This document shows, piece after piece, positions 1 to 8,669 of a stretch of 64,000 bases of DNA. Position numbers and translations under genes: made by a program. This stretch comes from Pedobacter sp. (GTDB lineage: Bacteria > Bacteroidota > Bacteroidia > Sphingobacteriales > Sphingobacteriaceae), in contig SSFR01000014.1 in the NCBI GenBank assembly GCA_008015505.1, positions 124,001 through 188,000 of the forward strand, written 5' to 3'. A model generated the notes under the pieces. It saw only the letters and a list, made by a program, of their open reading frames with translations, was not told the origin of the DNA and did no database searches. Position 1 is the first letter of the stretch. The number at the start of each line of letters is the position of its first letter.

Positions 1-1
1 T

Positions 2-280
2 GCTGAATTCCAAGAGTTAAAAAATATTCGACTCATTGGCGTAATGGGCATGGCTACCAATACAGAAAACCCCAAACAGATCAAAGAAGAGTTTTATGAA
101 CTAAAAACCTTTTTTAAGGGCTTAAAGCAAAGCTTCTTTAAAAACATCGACTCCTTCAAGGAAATTTCAATGGGAATGTCACACGACTATAAAATCGCGA
201 TCGAACAAGGCAGTACCATGGTCCGCGTTGGTAGTACCATTTTTGGACAACGTGAAACAATTCCAACTACTGAACAATAA
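2..280 (+). CDS. YggS-family PLP homeostasis protein, C-terminal part
   Basis: The frame is open from the left edge ([19 protein letters not shown]...), so the gene begins outside the window and the first internal ATG at 44 is not its start. The end carries [20 protein letters not shown] followed by VGSTIFGQR, the signature of the YggS/PROSC family. These are small PLP-binding proteins with an alanine-racemase-like barrel that buffer pyridoxal phosphate in the cytosol. The Ser-Met-Gly-Met-Ser and Gly-Ser-Thr parts bind the PLP phosphate in known members. It lies 12 bases before aspartokinase on the same strand and is probably co-transcribed with it. The PLP-binding lysine is outside the window. 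Confidence 0.85.
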   Translation, partial: AEFQELKNIRLIGVMGMATNTENPKQIKEEFYELKTFFKGLKQSFFKNIDSFKEISMGMSHDYKIAIEQGSTMVRVGSTIFGQRETIPTTEQ

Positions 281-292
281 ACTCATCTAACA

Positions 293-1582
293 TTGATACA
301 CGTATTTAAATTCGGAGGAGCATCTGTTAAAGATGCTGATGGTGTTAAAAATCTTTCAAAAGTTGTAGCCCTCAACAAAGACAAGCAATTACTCATTGTT
401 GTTTCAGCAATGGGAAAAACGACCAACGCCTTGGAACAATTAGTCAAGGACTATTTTAACAGAAGTGAGCAAACTCAGGAGGTTTTTGAGCAAATCAAAT
501 CATACCATCACCAATTACTAATTGATTTATTTACAGATCACAATCATCCCGTATTTGACCAGGTAGCTAATACTTTCGTCGAGATTGATTGGATCTTGGA
601 AGATGAGCCTCATCCTGAGTATGATTTCAATTACGACCAAATTGTATCGGTAGGCGAGCTGGTATCTACTCGGATCGTGAGTGCCTATTTAAATCAAGTG
701 GATTTACCAAATCAATGGCTTGATGCACGTAGCTACATCCATACCGATAATACCTACCGCGAAGGGGTAGTTGACTGGGTAAAAACATGCAATGACATTC
801 AAACCGATATACCAACCATCTTAAATGAACAAATGGTGGTTACCCAAGGGTTTATTGGGGGGACATCTGAAAATTTCACAACAACCTTAGGCCGTGAAGG
901 CTCTGATTACACGGCGGCTATTTTTGCATCCTGTCTAAAAGCCGAAGCCGTTACCATCTGGAAAGATGTCCCCGGTGTGCTTAATGCTGACCCAAAATTC
1001 TTTGCCAATACCCACAAATACGAGGAGCTATCTTATTCAGAAGCACTCGAAATGACTTATTATGGTGCTAGCGTGATTCATCCTAAGACCATCAAACCTT
1101 TACGAAACACAAATACACCATTACTTGTAAAGCCTTTCCTACATCCACAAGAATCAGGTACAATTATTAAAGATATCCCAAACCTTAAATCGATTGAGCC
1201 AGCCATCATCGTAAAAATGAACCAAGGTCTGATCTCCTTGTCTACCAAAGATTTTTCTTTCATTACAGAAGATCACTTAAGTACAATTTTTGGCTCCTTT
1301 GCTCATACTCATATCAAAATAAATATGATGCAAGTATCTGCTCTCAGCTTTTCTGCATGCTTTGATTGGGATGAACGGCGCTTTAAGAAACTAAATCTAT
1401 TATTGGATGAACCATTCAGAATAAAATACAATATAGGCCTTGAGCTCCTAACCATCCGACATTTCAAGCCCGATTTAGTTAACAGGCTGAGTAAAGACAA
1501 AGAAATACTGATGGAACAATTTAGCCGGAATACGGTACAAATGGTTATCAGGAATCCTGAGCAACAAAATCCACGAGAATAA
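293..1582 (+). CDS. lysC: Aspartokinase (monofunctional)
   Basis: It catalyses ATP-dependent phosphorylation of L-aspartate, the first step towards lysine/diaminopimelate, threonine and methionine. The N-terminus has the kinase signature FKFGGASV at residues 5-12, and TLGREGSDYTAA near residue 200 is the aspartate/nucleotide-binding segment. The C-terminal 120 residues look like ACT regulatory modules. At 429 residues it is a single-function enzyme with no fused homoserine dehydrogenase. The start is a TTG, placed so that the kinase motif begins at the normal distance; no ATG fits. The next gene starts directly after the stop (TAA then ATG), so the two are translationally linked. Feedback inhibition by lysine or threonine is expected of the family but cannot be read from the sequence. 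Confidence 0.93.
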   Translation: MIHVFKFGGASVKDADGVKNLSKVVALNKDKQLLIVVSAMGKTTNALEQLVKDYFNRSEQTQEVFEQIKSYHHQLLIDLFTDHNHPVFDQVANTFVEIDWILEDEPHPEYDFNYDQIVSVGELVSTRIVSAYLNQVDLPNQWLDARSYIHTDNTYREGVVDWVKTCNDIQTDIPTILNEQMVVTQGFIGGTSENFTTTLGREGSDYTAAIFASCLKAEAVTIWKDVPGVLNADPKFFANTHKYEELSYSEALEMTYYGASVIHPKTIKPLRNTNTPLLVKPFLHPQESGTIIKDIPNLKSIEPAIIVKMNQGLISLSTKDFSFITEDHLSTIFGSFAHTHIKINMMQVSALSFSACFDWDERRFKKLNLLLDEPFRIKYNIGLELLTIRHFKPDLVNRLSKDKEILMEQFSRNTVQMVIRNPEQQNPRE

Positions 1583-2767
1583 ATGAATTTAGCCATTCTT
1601 CATGCCGATGTACAACGTTTCATTACAGACCATCTGCAAGCCGATACCGCCCGTATACGTTTGGGAAAAAGCCCTTTTAGTAATATAAATACACATGAAT
1701 TGGTTCAGCAGATTGAAAGCAAAAAACGATGCGAAAAGAAACTACCTCTCTGGTATACTACACCAGGTATTTATTACCCACCTAAGTTATCCATCGAACA
1801 AGCGTCATCTGAAGCCACTGCTAAGTATAAAGCACAGCTGATCAAAGGCACACAAGTACTCGATCTCACCGGTGGCTTTGGTGTAGATAGCTATTATTTC
1901 AGCTTAATTGCACAAAAAGTAGTCCATTGCGAGATAGATGCTCAACTCTCTGCTATTGTTCAGCACAACCATCAGGTACTTGGTGTTAAGCAGATATCTT
2001 ATTATACGGGAAGCGGTCTTAACTATCTTCAAAGCACCGATAAGTCATTCGATACGATTTATATTGATCCATCCAGGCGCATAAATACACGTAAAGTTTT
2101 TAAGATAGCCGATTGTGAACCTAATATAATGGCTCATTTTGAATTACTGAGTGAGAAAAGCAATCGGATTCTCATCAAAACATCTCCACTACTCGACATT
2201 CAATCTGGCTTAATGGAGCTTAAAAACGTCAGTGAGATACACGTAGTAAGTGTCAAGAATGATTGTAAAGAACTGTTGTGGGTGATCGATACTAATTTCA
2301 CAGGAAACGAGCCACTTATTCGTTGTGCTGCCATTAACGATCAAGAAATAGTCAAAACATTTGACTTTAGCCTTTCAGAAGAACGGATGCTTACCAATAT
2401 ACCCTTATCCGACCCATTGAATTTTATTTATGAACCAGATGTTTCTTTACTTAAAGCAAGCTGCTTCAAACTCATTACAAAGAAGTTTCTTGTTTTAAAG
2501 CTACACCAACACACCCATCTCTACACTTCTAAGACACTCAATGCTCATTTTATTGGAAGAGTTTTCAGGCTCAATGATTATTGGGATTATAAAGTTTTCA
2601 TCAAACAAAAGCCTATTAAACAAGCCAATATTATCTCGCGTAATTTTCCATTATCTGCAGAAGAGCTGAAGAAAAAACATCAGCTCAAAGATGGTGGAGA
2701 TGACTATCTTCTGTTCACAAAAGATTGCCACAATAAATTCATTGTATTAAACTGCAAGCGCATATAA
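1583..2767 (+). CDS. PG_1098-like class I SAM-dependent methyltransferase
   Basis: A 394-residue protein with a Rossmann methyltransferase core. VLDLTGGFGVDSYYFS at about residues 92-107 is the SAM-binding motif I, VHCEID is the acidic motif II, and TIYIDPSRR at about residues 154-162 is the catalytic D-P-x-R segment often seen in nucleic-acid methyltransferases. The C-terminal part would be the THUMP-like/ferredoxin-like appendage of the Bacteroidota PG_1098 family. An RNA substrate is likely from this architecture but not shown. It starts on the base after the aspartokinase stop, so the two form one transcript ending at the hairpin at 2773-2794. Confidence 0.8.
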   Translation: MNLAILHADVQRFITDHLQADTARIRLGKSPFSNINTHELVQQIESKKRCEKKLPLWYTTPGIYYPPKLSIEQASSEATAKYKAQLIKGTQVLDLTGGFGVDSYYFSLIAQKVVHCEIDAQLSAIVQHNHQVLGVKQISYYTGSGLNYLQSTDKSFDTIYIDPSRRINTRKVFKIADCEPNIMAHFELLSEKSNRILIKTSPLLDIQSGLMELKNVSEIHVVSVKNDCKELLWVIDTNFTGNEPLIRCAAINDQEIVKTFDFSLSEERMLTNIPLSDPLNFIYEPDVSLLKASCFKLITKKFLVLKLHQHTHLYTSKTLNAHFIGRVFRLNDYWDYKVFIKQKPIKQANIISRNFPLSAEELKKKHQLKDGGDDYLLFTKDCHNKFIVLNCKRI

Positions 2768-2772
2768 AAAAA

Positions 2773-2794
2773 GAGTTTCTATCGCTAGAAACTC
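2773..2794. terminator. Bidirectional Rho-independent terminator
   Basis: A perfect 9-bp stem GAGTTTCTA/TAGAAACTC with loop TCGC, preceded by an A run and followed by CTTTTA. It sits between the convergent methyltransferase and cold-shock genes and could stop both transcripts. Confidence 0.8.
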
Positions 2795-2822
2795 CTTTTA
2801 CTACGTCAGAGGTGATATCAGC

Positions 2823-3041
2823 TTATGCTATTTTTCTCACATTGACTGCCTGTGGTCCCTTACGGCCATCCGACACTTCAAACTCAACTTCATCGTTATC
2901 ATTCAGACTTTGCGTATCGCCTTCTATATCCTTAAAATGGACAAAAATGTCCTTTCCGTTGTCTTCTTGTATAATAAAGCCGTAGCCTTTTTGACCATTA
3001 AACCATTTTACTTTTCCTTTTTTTTTTGTAGTTGTTTCCAT
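2823..3041 (-). CDS. Cold-shock domain protein (CspA family)
   Basis: A 72-residue single cold-shock domain. KVKWFNGQKGYGFI near the N-terminus holds RNP1 (KGYGFI) and DIFVHFKDI holds RNP2, the aromatic surface that binds single-stranded RNA and DNA. Such proteins melt mRNA secondary structure and act as RNA chaperones in cold or stationary phase. The length and all core aromatics match the family. An A-rich stretch encoding TTTKKKGK precedes the domain. It is monocistronic, converging on the methyltransferase gene, with about 300 bases of non-coding DNA upstream. Confidence 0.93.
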   Translation of the reverse strand: METTTKKKGKVKWFNGQKGYGFIIQEDNGKDIFVHFKDIEGDTQSLNDNDEVEFEVSDGRKGPQAVNVRKIA

Positions 3042-3352
3042 AACAGTATTTGTATTTAGATTTTGCCCCTATCTAATTTCATTGGTGCCACCTATCTGAT
3101 AACCAAATAATAAAGTGATATGGGCGCCTCATCAAAGATAAAAAAATATCCAATCAAACAAACAACAACATAAATTTATTTCATATATGTTAAATAAAGC
3201 AGACATAAACCAATTACTATTAATCTACTATACTTTGATCCCATTTTCAGCCAATCCTCTACCACTCTAGATACTCCATAACAACCTACTTAAAATAATA
3301 TAGGTATTTACCAAAATATTCATTAACTTTAAGTAGCCTAATGTATTCAGGG
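3042..3352. other. Intergenic region between divergent csp and Rrf2 genes
   Basis: About 310 AT-rich bases that must hold the promoters of both divergent genes, and probably the long leader typical of cold-shock mRNAs. CTACTATACTTTGATC (about 3227-3242) resembles the Bacteroidota -7 box with one extra spacer base. No open frame and no strong hairpin was seen. Confidence 0.4.
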
Positions 3353-3805
3353 ATGCTGTCAAAAAAAGCTAAATACGCTATTAGGGCTCTAATCGTTCTG
3401 GGGGAAAACTACGATAAGCCACCCATGAAGATTTCAGCAATCGCTGAAAAAGGGCATATTCCCAAAAAATTTCTAGAACAAATTCTACTCCTATTACGCA
3501 ATTCAGGTTTACTCAGTAGTAAGAAAGGAGCCCATGGTGGCTATAACTTGAGTAAAGATTCCAGAGAAATATATATAGCTCAAATAATGCGTATCACAGA
3601 TGGCCCCATAGCAATGGTTCCTTGTGTTAGCCTCAATTTCTACAGTCGATGTACAGAATGCCAAGAAGAAAAAACCTGTGGAATTCGTGATGTATTTACA
3701 GATGTACGTGACTCCACATTAAGAATCCTTGCTGAAACAAGCATCTTCGATGTGATACAACGCGAGAATCAATTAAAAGGAAACAAAACTGATTTTTGGG
3801 ATTAA
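3353..3805 (+). CDS. Rrf2-family transcriptional regulator
   Basis: About 150 residues with the Rrf2 winged-helix layout: MLSKKAKYAIRALIVL at the start, the recognition-helix region HIPKKFLEQILLLLRNSG, and the wing SKKGAHGGYNLSK. The C-terminal half has PCVSLNFYSRCTECQEEKTC, a cysteine cluster like the one that binds an Fe-S cluster in IscR and NsrR. The family usually senses Fe-S, nitric oxide, redox state or cysteine supply. I chose the ATG at 3353 (after AGGG) over the one at 3341 because Rrf2 proteins begin with the M-x-[LI]-S-x-K-x-x-Y-A-[IL] pattern. It lies 285 bases upstream of, and in the same direction as, the 4.1-10.8 kb operon and could regulate it; that link is inference. Confidence 0.88.
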   Translation: MLSKKAKYAIRALIVLGENYDKPPMKISAIAEKGHIPKKFLEQILLLLRNSGLLSSKKGAHGGYNLSKDSREIYIAQIMRITDGPIAMVPCVSLNFYSRCTECQEEKTCGIRDVFTDVRDSTLRILAETSIFDVIQRENQLKGNKTDFWD

Positions 3806-4013
3806 TACATACACTCGAAAACACAAACACCATCCCACTAGCCTATACCGAATATCACCCCCCTTCCTTTTGCCCACCAATAATGCTCATCTTAATCCAC
3901 CATCCCTTTAAATAGTAATCAATATAATATTTCTTAAAAATTAATTAAAAATCCAGATAAAGAAAATAAAATATTTTTATTAAATGTTTATTTAAATAAT
4001 AGTTAAATATATA

Positions 4014-4039
4014 TACATTCGTATCTTATAACAGGATAC
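4014..4039 (+). promoter_or_regulatory. Possible promoter with overlapping inverted repeat before the aldolase operon
   Basis: The 285-base gap 3806-4090 is very AT-rich. TACATTCG at 4014-4021 is one base from the Bacteroidota -7 consensus TAnnTTTG. It overlaps an inverted repeat GTATC-9-GATAC at 4021-4039, where the transcript would start. That is a plausible operator position for the neighbouring Rrf2 regulator. Nothing else is seen in the gap. Confidence 0.35.
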
Positions 4040-4090
4040 CAAAGAGCACCTTACCAATTCTTTTCAAAAAAATTAAATAACAAGCTCCCT

Positions 4091-5032
4091 ATGAAATTAA
4101 ACATTGTAGATGTCACATTTCGAGATGGTGGATATAGGAATAATTTCAACTTCGATGACCACATCATCGCCGAAACCATTTCATACCTCAGTGATGCAAA
4201 GATTGATTTTATCGAAATAGGGTACAGAAACGGATTATTAAAAAAAAGTTCGTCCATAGGAAATACGGCTCATCTCCCCGATGACTTCCTATCAAAAATC
4301 ACAGCTTATATTCCTGGTAAAGCTTGTGTAATGGTGCACCCTGACAATATCACTAAAGATGACATGAAAATCCTCCATGTCTCAGGTGTAAAGATGGTAC
4401 GCGTTTGCATAGTCAATCAAGATATAGAAAAAGCTATCCGGGTGATTCATGAGCTCAAATCATTTGATTTTCTAGTTACTGCCAACATCATACGTATCAC
4501 ATTACTAGCCGAAAAAGATTTAGCTGCCATCGTACAGAAACTAAATCATAGCGAGGCCGATGTCATTTACATAGCTGATTCCAATGGTGCAATTGTTCCT
4601 GATGAAATTAAAAATGTTTTCAAGATAATTAAGGCAAACAGCTCAGCCTGTTTAGGATTTCATGCACACAATAATCTACATCTTGCCCTAGCTAATACCA
4701 TTACAGCAATTGAATGCGGTGTCGAATATATCGATGCCTCCATTCAAGGAATGGGTAAAGGGGCCGGCAATTTACCTCTGGAAATATTAGTCGGATTCTT
4801 AAAGAGAAATGGCAAAAATAGCCAGTATGATTACATCAAAATACTAGAAACATCAGAATACTTTAAACAAAATGTATCCCATGCCCATATGTCACTCGAA
4901 AATAAACATGTACTCATGGGTACCATGAATTTTCCAATAGACTACTACACACACATTACTAATCTGGCCGAAGAAAAAGGAATATCATTCTATCAAGCAG
5001 CACATATCATAGATTCAATCAACAACCAATAG
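4091..5032 (+). CDS. HMGL-like aldolase/acyl-transferase (4-hydroxy-2-oxovalerate aldolase type)
   Basis: A 313-residue TIM-barrel protein. IVDVTFRDGGYRNNFNF at residues 4-20 carries the R-D catalytic pair of the HMGL-like family, FIEIGYRNG follows at strand 2, and GFHAHNNLHLALAN (about residues 193-206) is the H-x-H divalent-metal motif. The family includes DmpG/BphI aldolases and the isopropylmalate, homocitrate and citramalate synthases. The short length, without the C-terminal regulatory domain of the synthases, favours an aldolase. IQGMGKGAGNLPLE is the usual late strand motif. It is the first gene of a six-gene operon. Substrate unknown; aldol chemistry on a 2-oxo acid is the family expectation. 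Confidence 0.75.
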   Translation: MKLNIVDVTFRDGGYRNNFNFDDHIIAETISYLSDAKIDFIEIGYRNGLLKKSSSIGNTAHLPDDFLSKITAYIPGKACVMVHPDNITKDDMKILHVSGVKMVRVCIVNQDIEKAIRVIHELKSFDFLVTANIIRITLLAEKDLAAIVQKLNHSEADVIYIADSNGAIVPDEIKNVFKIIKANSSACLGFHAHNNLHLALANTITAIECGVEYIDASIQGMGKGAGNLPLEILVGFLKRNGKNSQYDYIKILETSEYFKQNVSHAHMSLENKHVLMGTMNFPIDYYTHITNLAEEKGISFYQAAHIIDSINNQ

Positions 5033-5043
5033 TTTATAAACCG

Positions 5044-5763
5044 ATGCTTACATTTCGCGGTGGCGATAAGAAAATCATCATTCTTTCGCAAATCTTACCC
5101 ACTTTCAAAAACAACGACTCTTGGTTCAAAACTCAATTTGAAGACCTACTAAAAGACTACAGTCTTGAAATCCATGATTCATTATCATTTTTTGAAAACC
5201 CCAAAAGGAAGAATATCGCCATGGTTGAGTATTCAAAGTACTTTATAGATCTGGTAAAACAACCCAATGTGGATGCTTTAATCGGTCTTTCTTTTGGAGG
5301 AGCAATTTTACAAAATTTAGCATCTATCATTCCTAGACCTGTTAAGGTATTCTTGATGAGCACCCCAGCAATCATCTCCACCATGCTCCAAGAAAAATTG
5401 GATTTGCTCATCCATTTACTAAAAAAAAGAGACGCCATACTTGCCGAAAAAACTTTATTAAGCTTGATAACTAAAGAAGAAACAAACCTATCATTACAAC
5501 ACTACGATGAGCCGGCCATACAACGCCTACTTTTTGGCTTTCAAACCTTGTTAACGCACCATATAACCCACCAACAACCCAACATATATAACCTCTATGG
5601 TGACCAATCGAGATTAGTTACACAGGCTGATATCTTTCCGAAAGAAAGCCCTAATACCTTCTCCATTCCCAACGCTGGAATGAGAATACTAGAAGACAAC
5701 AATGCTTATGTCATCCAACTACTCCAAACCATCATGAGTCATCATTTACATACTGTAGTTTAG
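5044..5763 (+). CDS. Alpha/beta-hydrolase-like protein, expected catalytic His missing
   Basis: A 239-residue protein with the alpha/beta-hydrolase pattern. DALIGLSFGGAILQNLA holds the nucleophile elbow G-L-S-F-G at about residues 81-85, and NLYGDQSRLV near residue 182 supplies the acid. In the position where relatives have G-H, this protein reads NAGMRILEDNNAYVIQLL, so the general-base histidine appears to be Met. It may therefore be inactive as a hydrolase, use another base, or act non-catalytically. There is no signal peptide, so it is cytosolic. It follows the aldolase by 11 bases and precedes the fused dehydrogenase by 45. Esterase or C-C hydrolase relatives often act with aldolases; the real substrate is unknown. 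Confidence 0.6.
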   Translation: MLTFRGGDKKIIILSQILPTFKNNDSWFKTQFEDLLKDYSLEIHDSLSFFENPKRKNIAMVEYSKYFIDLVKQPNVDALIGLSFGGAILQNLASIIPRPVKVFLMSTPAIISTMLQEKLDLLIHLLKKRDAILAEKTLLSLITKEETNLSLQHYDEPAIQRLLFGFQTLLTHHITHQQPNIYNLYGDQSRLVTQADIFPKESPNTFSIPNAGMRILEDNNAYVIQLLQTIMSHHLHTVV

Positions 5764-5808
5764 GAAATAAATGCGATCAATTTATCTGAGTATATAAACA
5801 ACAGAAGT

Positions 5809-8010
5809 ATGAAACCTTTAAAAATAGCTGTACTGCCTGGCGACGGAATTGGTATAGAAGTGATGGAAGTTGCTCTTGAAGTATTCCAATATCTAGATAT
5901 TCCACATGAATTTTTATTTGGTGAAATCGGATACGAATGCTGGAAGAAAGAAGGTAATACCGTACCTAAAGTTACTTGGGACATTATTGAACAAGCAGAT
6001 GCTACACTTCTAGGAGCCATTACCAGCAAACCACTAGCAGAAGCTGAACAAGAATTAGCACATCACTTGAGGAACAAAGGCTATCAATTTATATCTCCAG
6101 TAATTCAATTGAGACAGAAACTGGGTCTTTTTGCGAATGTCAGACCTATTTTTGATGTTTTAGCTAAAAAACCTCGCTTCAATTTTTGTATCATCCGGGA
6201 AAATACAGAAGGCCTATATGCTGGTCTGGACTTTGCAAATATCCCTTCTGCTCTCAAGGAATTGATGATTCAACAAAGAACCAACCAATTGAATTGGGAG
6301 CCCAATGACCTCGATCATGCCTCCTGCGCTATCCGCCTGCAAACACAAAATGGACTTCAACGATTCTTCACCTTCGCTTTTAATTATGCTAGAAAGAATC
6401 AATTCAACCAAATAACTTTAGCAGATAAACCTAACGTACTACGCTATAGCGGACATTTTGCCAAAACGGTACTCGAAAGTGTGGCTAAAAACTATCCGGA
6501 GATCACTTTTGATATCCAAAATGTAGATGCAGTAGCCATGCAACTCGTACGAAGGCCTGAAAATTATCAGGTCATTATTGCCGAAAATATGTTTGGTGAT
6601 ATCCTTTCTGATCTGGGAGGAGGCATTATGGGAGGTCTTGGCCTGGCACCAAGTGCTAATATTGGTTATGCGAAATCATATTTTGAACCTGTACATGGTA
6701 GCGCCCCAAAACATGCCGGCTTAAACAAAGCCAACCCATCAGCCCTATTCTTAACTATTGCCCTCCTATTGAAACATCAAGGCTTTAAAAAAGAAGCATT
6801 ACGCATCGAAAATGCGGTTAAAAAAACCATCCAAAAAGCGACCACTCTCACATACGATTTAGGAGGAAATGCCTCTACAAAGGAAATGGCTCGTGCCATT
6901 ATAGACAATCTATCGTATGAAGCAAACTCATTCAAAACTGTATCGATCATCTCTACGGGTACAGAGCTCTTGTCTGGAGATTTTGCCGAAACAAATAGTA
7001 GTTTTTTCTCAAAAATACTCTACGAAAATTCCATTACCACCAAAAGCCACACCACTGTTTCTGATAGCAAAAAAGATATTGTCTCAGCAATAAAAAGAGG
7101 CCTGATCGAAAGTGAAGCCATCATCATCACTGGTGGACTTGGACCTACCTCAGACGACAATACCCGAGAAGCAATTAGCACTGCTACTCAGATAGATCTC
7201 TCATTCTATGAGGAAGCTTGGGATCGAGTCAAAACAAGATTATTCAAATTTGGTATCTACCCCAATGAATCCAATAAGAAACAAGCTCTTTTGCCTAAAG
7301 GAAGCATACTTATCCCAAATGAAAATGGAACCGCATCAGGAGGTATCCTCAAGTTCGGCCAGTCCCATATCATCTTTTTACCTGGTCCACCAAAAGAATG
7401 TACCCCCATGTTTTCGGAGGTTGTTCTACCCTATTTAAAGAACAAGGGGTACCAAAATAATTTAACTGTCCTAAAATGGAAGCTTATCGGTGTGATTGAA
7501 TCAGATATCGCCCCAAAACTGGATCATATTTTTGAGGGAACAGCTATACAGACAGCCTATTGTTTGAATTACCCTTATCTCGATTTTAAAATATGCTTCC
7601 CTAACACACTCAGCACACTGGTTGATTTACAGCAAATCAATGAAGTATTAAAAGAACACATGGTCTCCTTTAACAAAGAAGGTACTGCTTCTGAACAATT
7701 ACTGGATGTCCTTCAAAAGCAAAGCATTGGACTGGTGATTACCGACCACGCAACTAAAGGCAAACTATCTCAAAAACTTTCCATTCCTAATCAAGGCAAC
7801 AATAAATGTGCTGTTGTCGTAGATGGTCTCCATGAGCTCTGGGATCACCAAGCCTTTAGTGGGACTACTGACATTCATGTTTCGGTCGACTATAAAAATA
7901 AATCCCAGGATTTTTCCATTTCCATCCCCTACCGTGGACTTGAAGTAAAAGACTATGCAGTCGAATACGCCTCTTTTGCCATTCTTAAAACTGTAGATGA
8001 ACATGAATAA
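5809..8010 (+). CDS. Fusion: isocitrate/isopropylmalate-type dehydrogenase + degenerate CinA
   Basis: A 733-residue two-part protein read in one uninterrupted frame. Residues 1-365 are a beta-decarboxylating dehydrogenase: VLPGDGIG, RENTEGLYAG (about 130, isocitrate/homoisocitrate-like rather than isopropylmalate-like), catalytic lysine in ADKPNVLR (K207), metal-binding D264/D268 in FGDILSD, and EPVHGSAPKHAG. Residues 378-560 are a CinA/MoaB-like domain with STGTELLSGD and TGGLGPTSDD, which in CinA cleaves ADP-ribose. The last 110 residues align loosely with the CinA C-terminal NMN deamidase but lack its AESCTGG motif (TDHATKGK instead). RraA starts 14 bases before the stop. The likely reaction is NAD(P)-dependent oxidative decarboxylation of a 2-hydroxy acid; the role of the CinA part is unknown. 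Confidence 0.82.
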   Translation: MKPLKIAVLPGDGIGIEVMEVALEVFQYLDIPHEFLFGEIGYECWKKEGNTVPKVTWDIIEQADATLLGAITSKPLAEAEQELAHHLRNKGYQFISPVIQLRQKLGLFANVRPIFDVLAKKPRFNFCIIRENTEGLYAGLDFANIPSALKELMIQQRTNQLNWEPNDLDHASCAIRLQTQNGLQRFFTFAFNYARKNQFNQITLADKPNVLRYSGHFAKTVLESVAKNYPEITFDIQNVDAVAMQLVRRPENYQVIIAENMFGDILSDLGGGIMGGLGLAPSANIGYAKSYFEPVHGSAPKHAGLNKANPSALFLTIALLLKHQGFKKEALRIENAVKKTIQKATTLTYDLGGNASTKEMARAIIDNLSYEANSFKTVSIISTGTELLSGDFAETNSSFFSKILYENSITTKSHTTVSDSKKDIVSAIKRGLIESEAIIITGGLGPTSDDNTREAISTATQIDLSFYEEAWDRVKTRLFKFGIYPNESNKKQALLPKGSILIPNENGTASGGILKFGQSHIIFLPGPPKECTPMFSEVVLPYLKNKGYQNNLTVLKWKLIGVIESDIAPKLDHIFEGTAIQTAYCLNYPYLDFKICFPNTLSTLVDLQQINEVLKEHMVSFNKEGTASEQLLDVLQKQSIGLVITDHATKGKLSQKLSIPNQGNNKCAVVVDGLHELWDHQAFSGTTDIHVSVDYKNKSQDFSISIPYRGLEVKDYAVEYASFAILKTVDEHE

Positions 8011-8665
8011 TCTCATCAGAAAATTTTTAACACTCGACTCCTCATCCATTTCGGATGCACTAGATAGTTTCAAAATCTCGGGTGGTTTATTGGGAATCAA
8101 GCCCTTAGTTCCAGGATTAAAATGTGCTGGTTTTGCCTATACCGTTAAATACGAACCTATTCATGATCCAACGGAATTTCAAAACGCAGGAAATTATATT
8201 GATCGCGTACCTGAAGATGCCATAATTGTCATTGACAATGGCGATCGAAACGATTGCACCACTTGGGGGGGGATATTAACTGAAGTTGCATTACAGAAAA
8301 AAATTAATGGTACCATTATCCATGGATCTGCTAGAGATGTCGCAACTATCCGAGAAAAGCAGTATCCCATATTTAGCAGTTCAGTTTTTATGCAATCAGC
8401 CAAGAATAGGGCAAGAAAAGTAGCAGAAAATATCACTGTCTATATTAAGCATGTCAAGGTTGAACCCGGCGATCTCATTTTTTGCGACGACAATGGATGT
8501 GTTGCCATTCCAGCTCATCTAGCTCTAGAAGTAGCTGAGCGTGCCGGCAATGTATTGGAAACCGAAAATAAAATCATCCAAGCCATCAAGAATGGAATGC
8601 CACTAGAAGAAGCCAGAAATAAGTATGGATATAGTAAACCTTGGGAAAAAGAACCTATTATTTAA
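7997..8665 (+). CDS. RraA-like aldolase (HMG/CHA aldolase family)
   Basis: A 222-residue protein of the RraA/MenG-like fold. TTWGGILTEVALQKKINGTI followed by IHGSARDVATI gives the family G-G-x20-R-D metal and substrate motif, and EPGDLIFCDDNGCVAIP is the usual late segment. Members are Mg-dependent aldolases and oxaloacetate decarboxylases acting on 4-hydroxy-4-methyl-2-oxoglutarate-type substrates; a smaller branch inhibits RNase E. The metabolic setting here supports an enzyme, not the RNase E regulator. The ATG at 7997 lies inside the end of the fusion gene (14-base overlap), with a second possible ATG at 8003. The protein has no signal peptide. The C-terminal tail EEARNKYGYSKPWEK is typical of the enzyme branch. 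Confidence 0.8.
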   Translation: MNMNNLIRKFLTLDSSSISDALDSFKISGGLLGIKPLVPGLKCAGFAYTVKYEPIHDPTEFQNAGNYIDRVPEDAIIVIDNGDRNDCTTWGGILTEVALQKKINGTIIHGSARDVATIREKQYPIFSSSVFMQSAKNRARKVAENITVYIKHVKVEPGDLIFCDDNGCVAIPAHLALEVAERAGNVLETENKIIQAIKNGMPLEEARNKYGYSKPWEKEPII

Positions 8666-8669
8666 ACCC

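Noticed and set aside
1309..1596. Minus-strand frame inside aspartokinase
   Set aside because: It overlaps a conserved gene entirely and has no family features.
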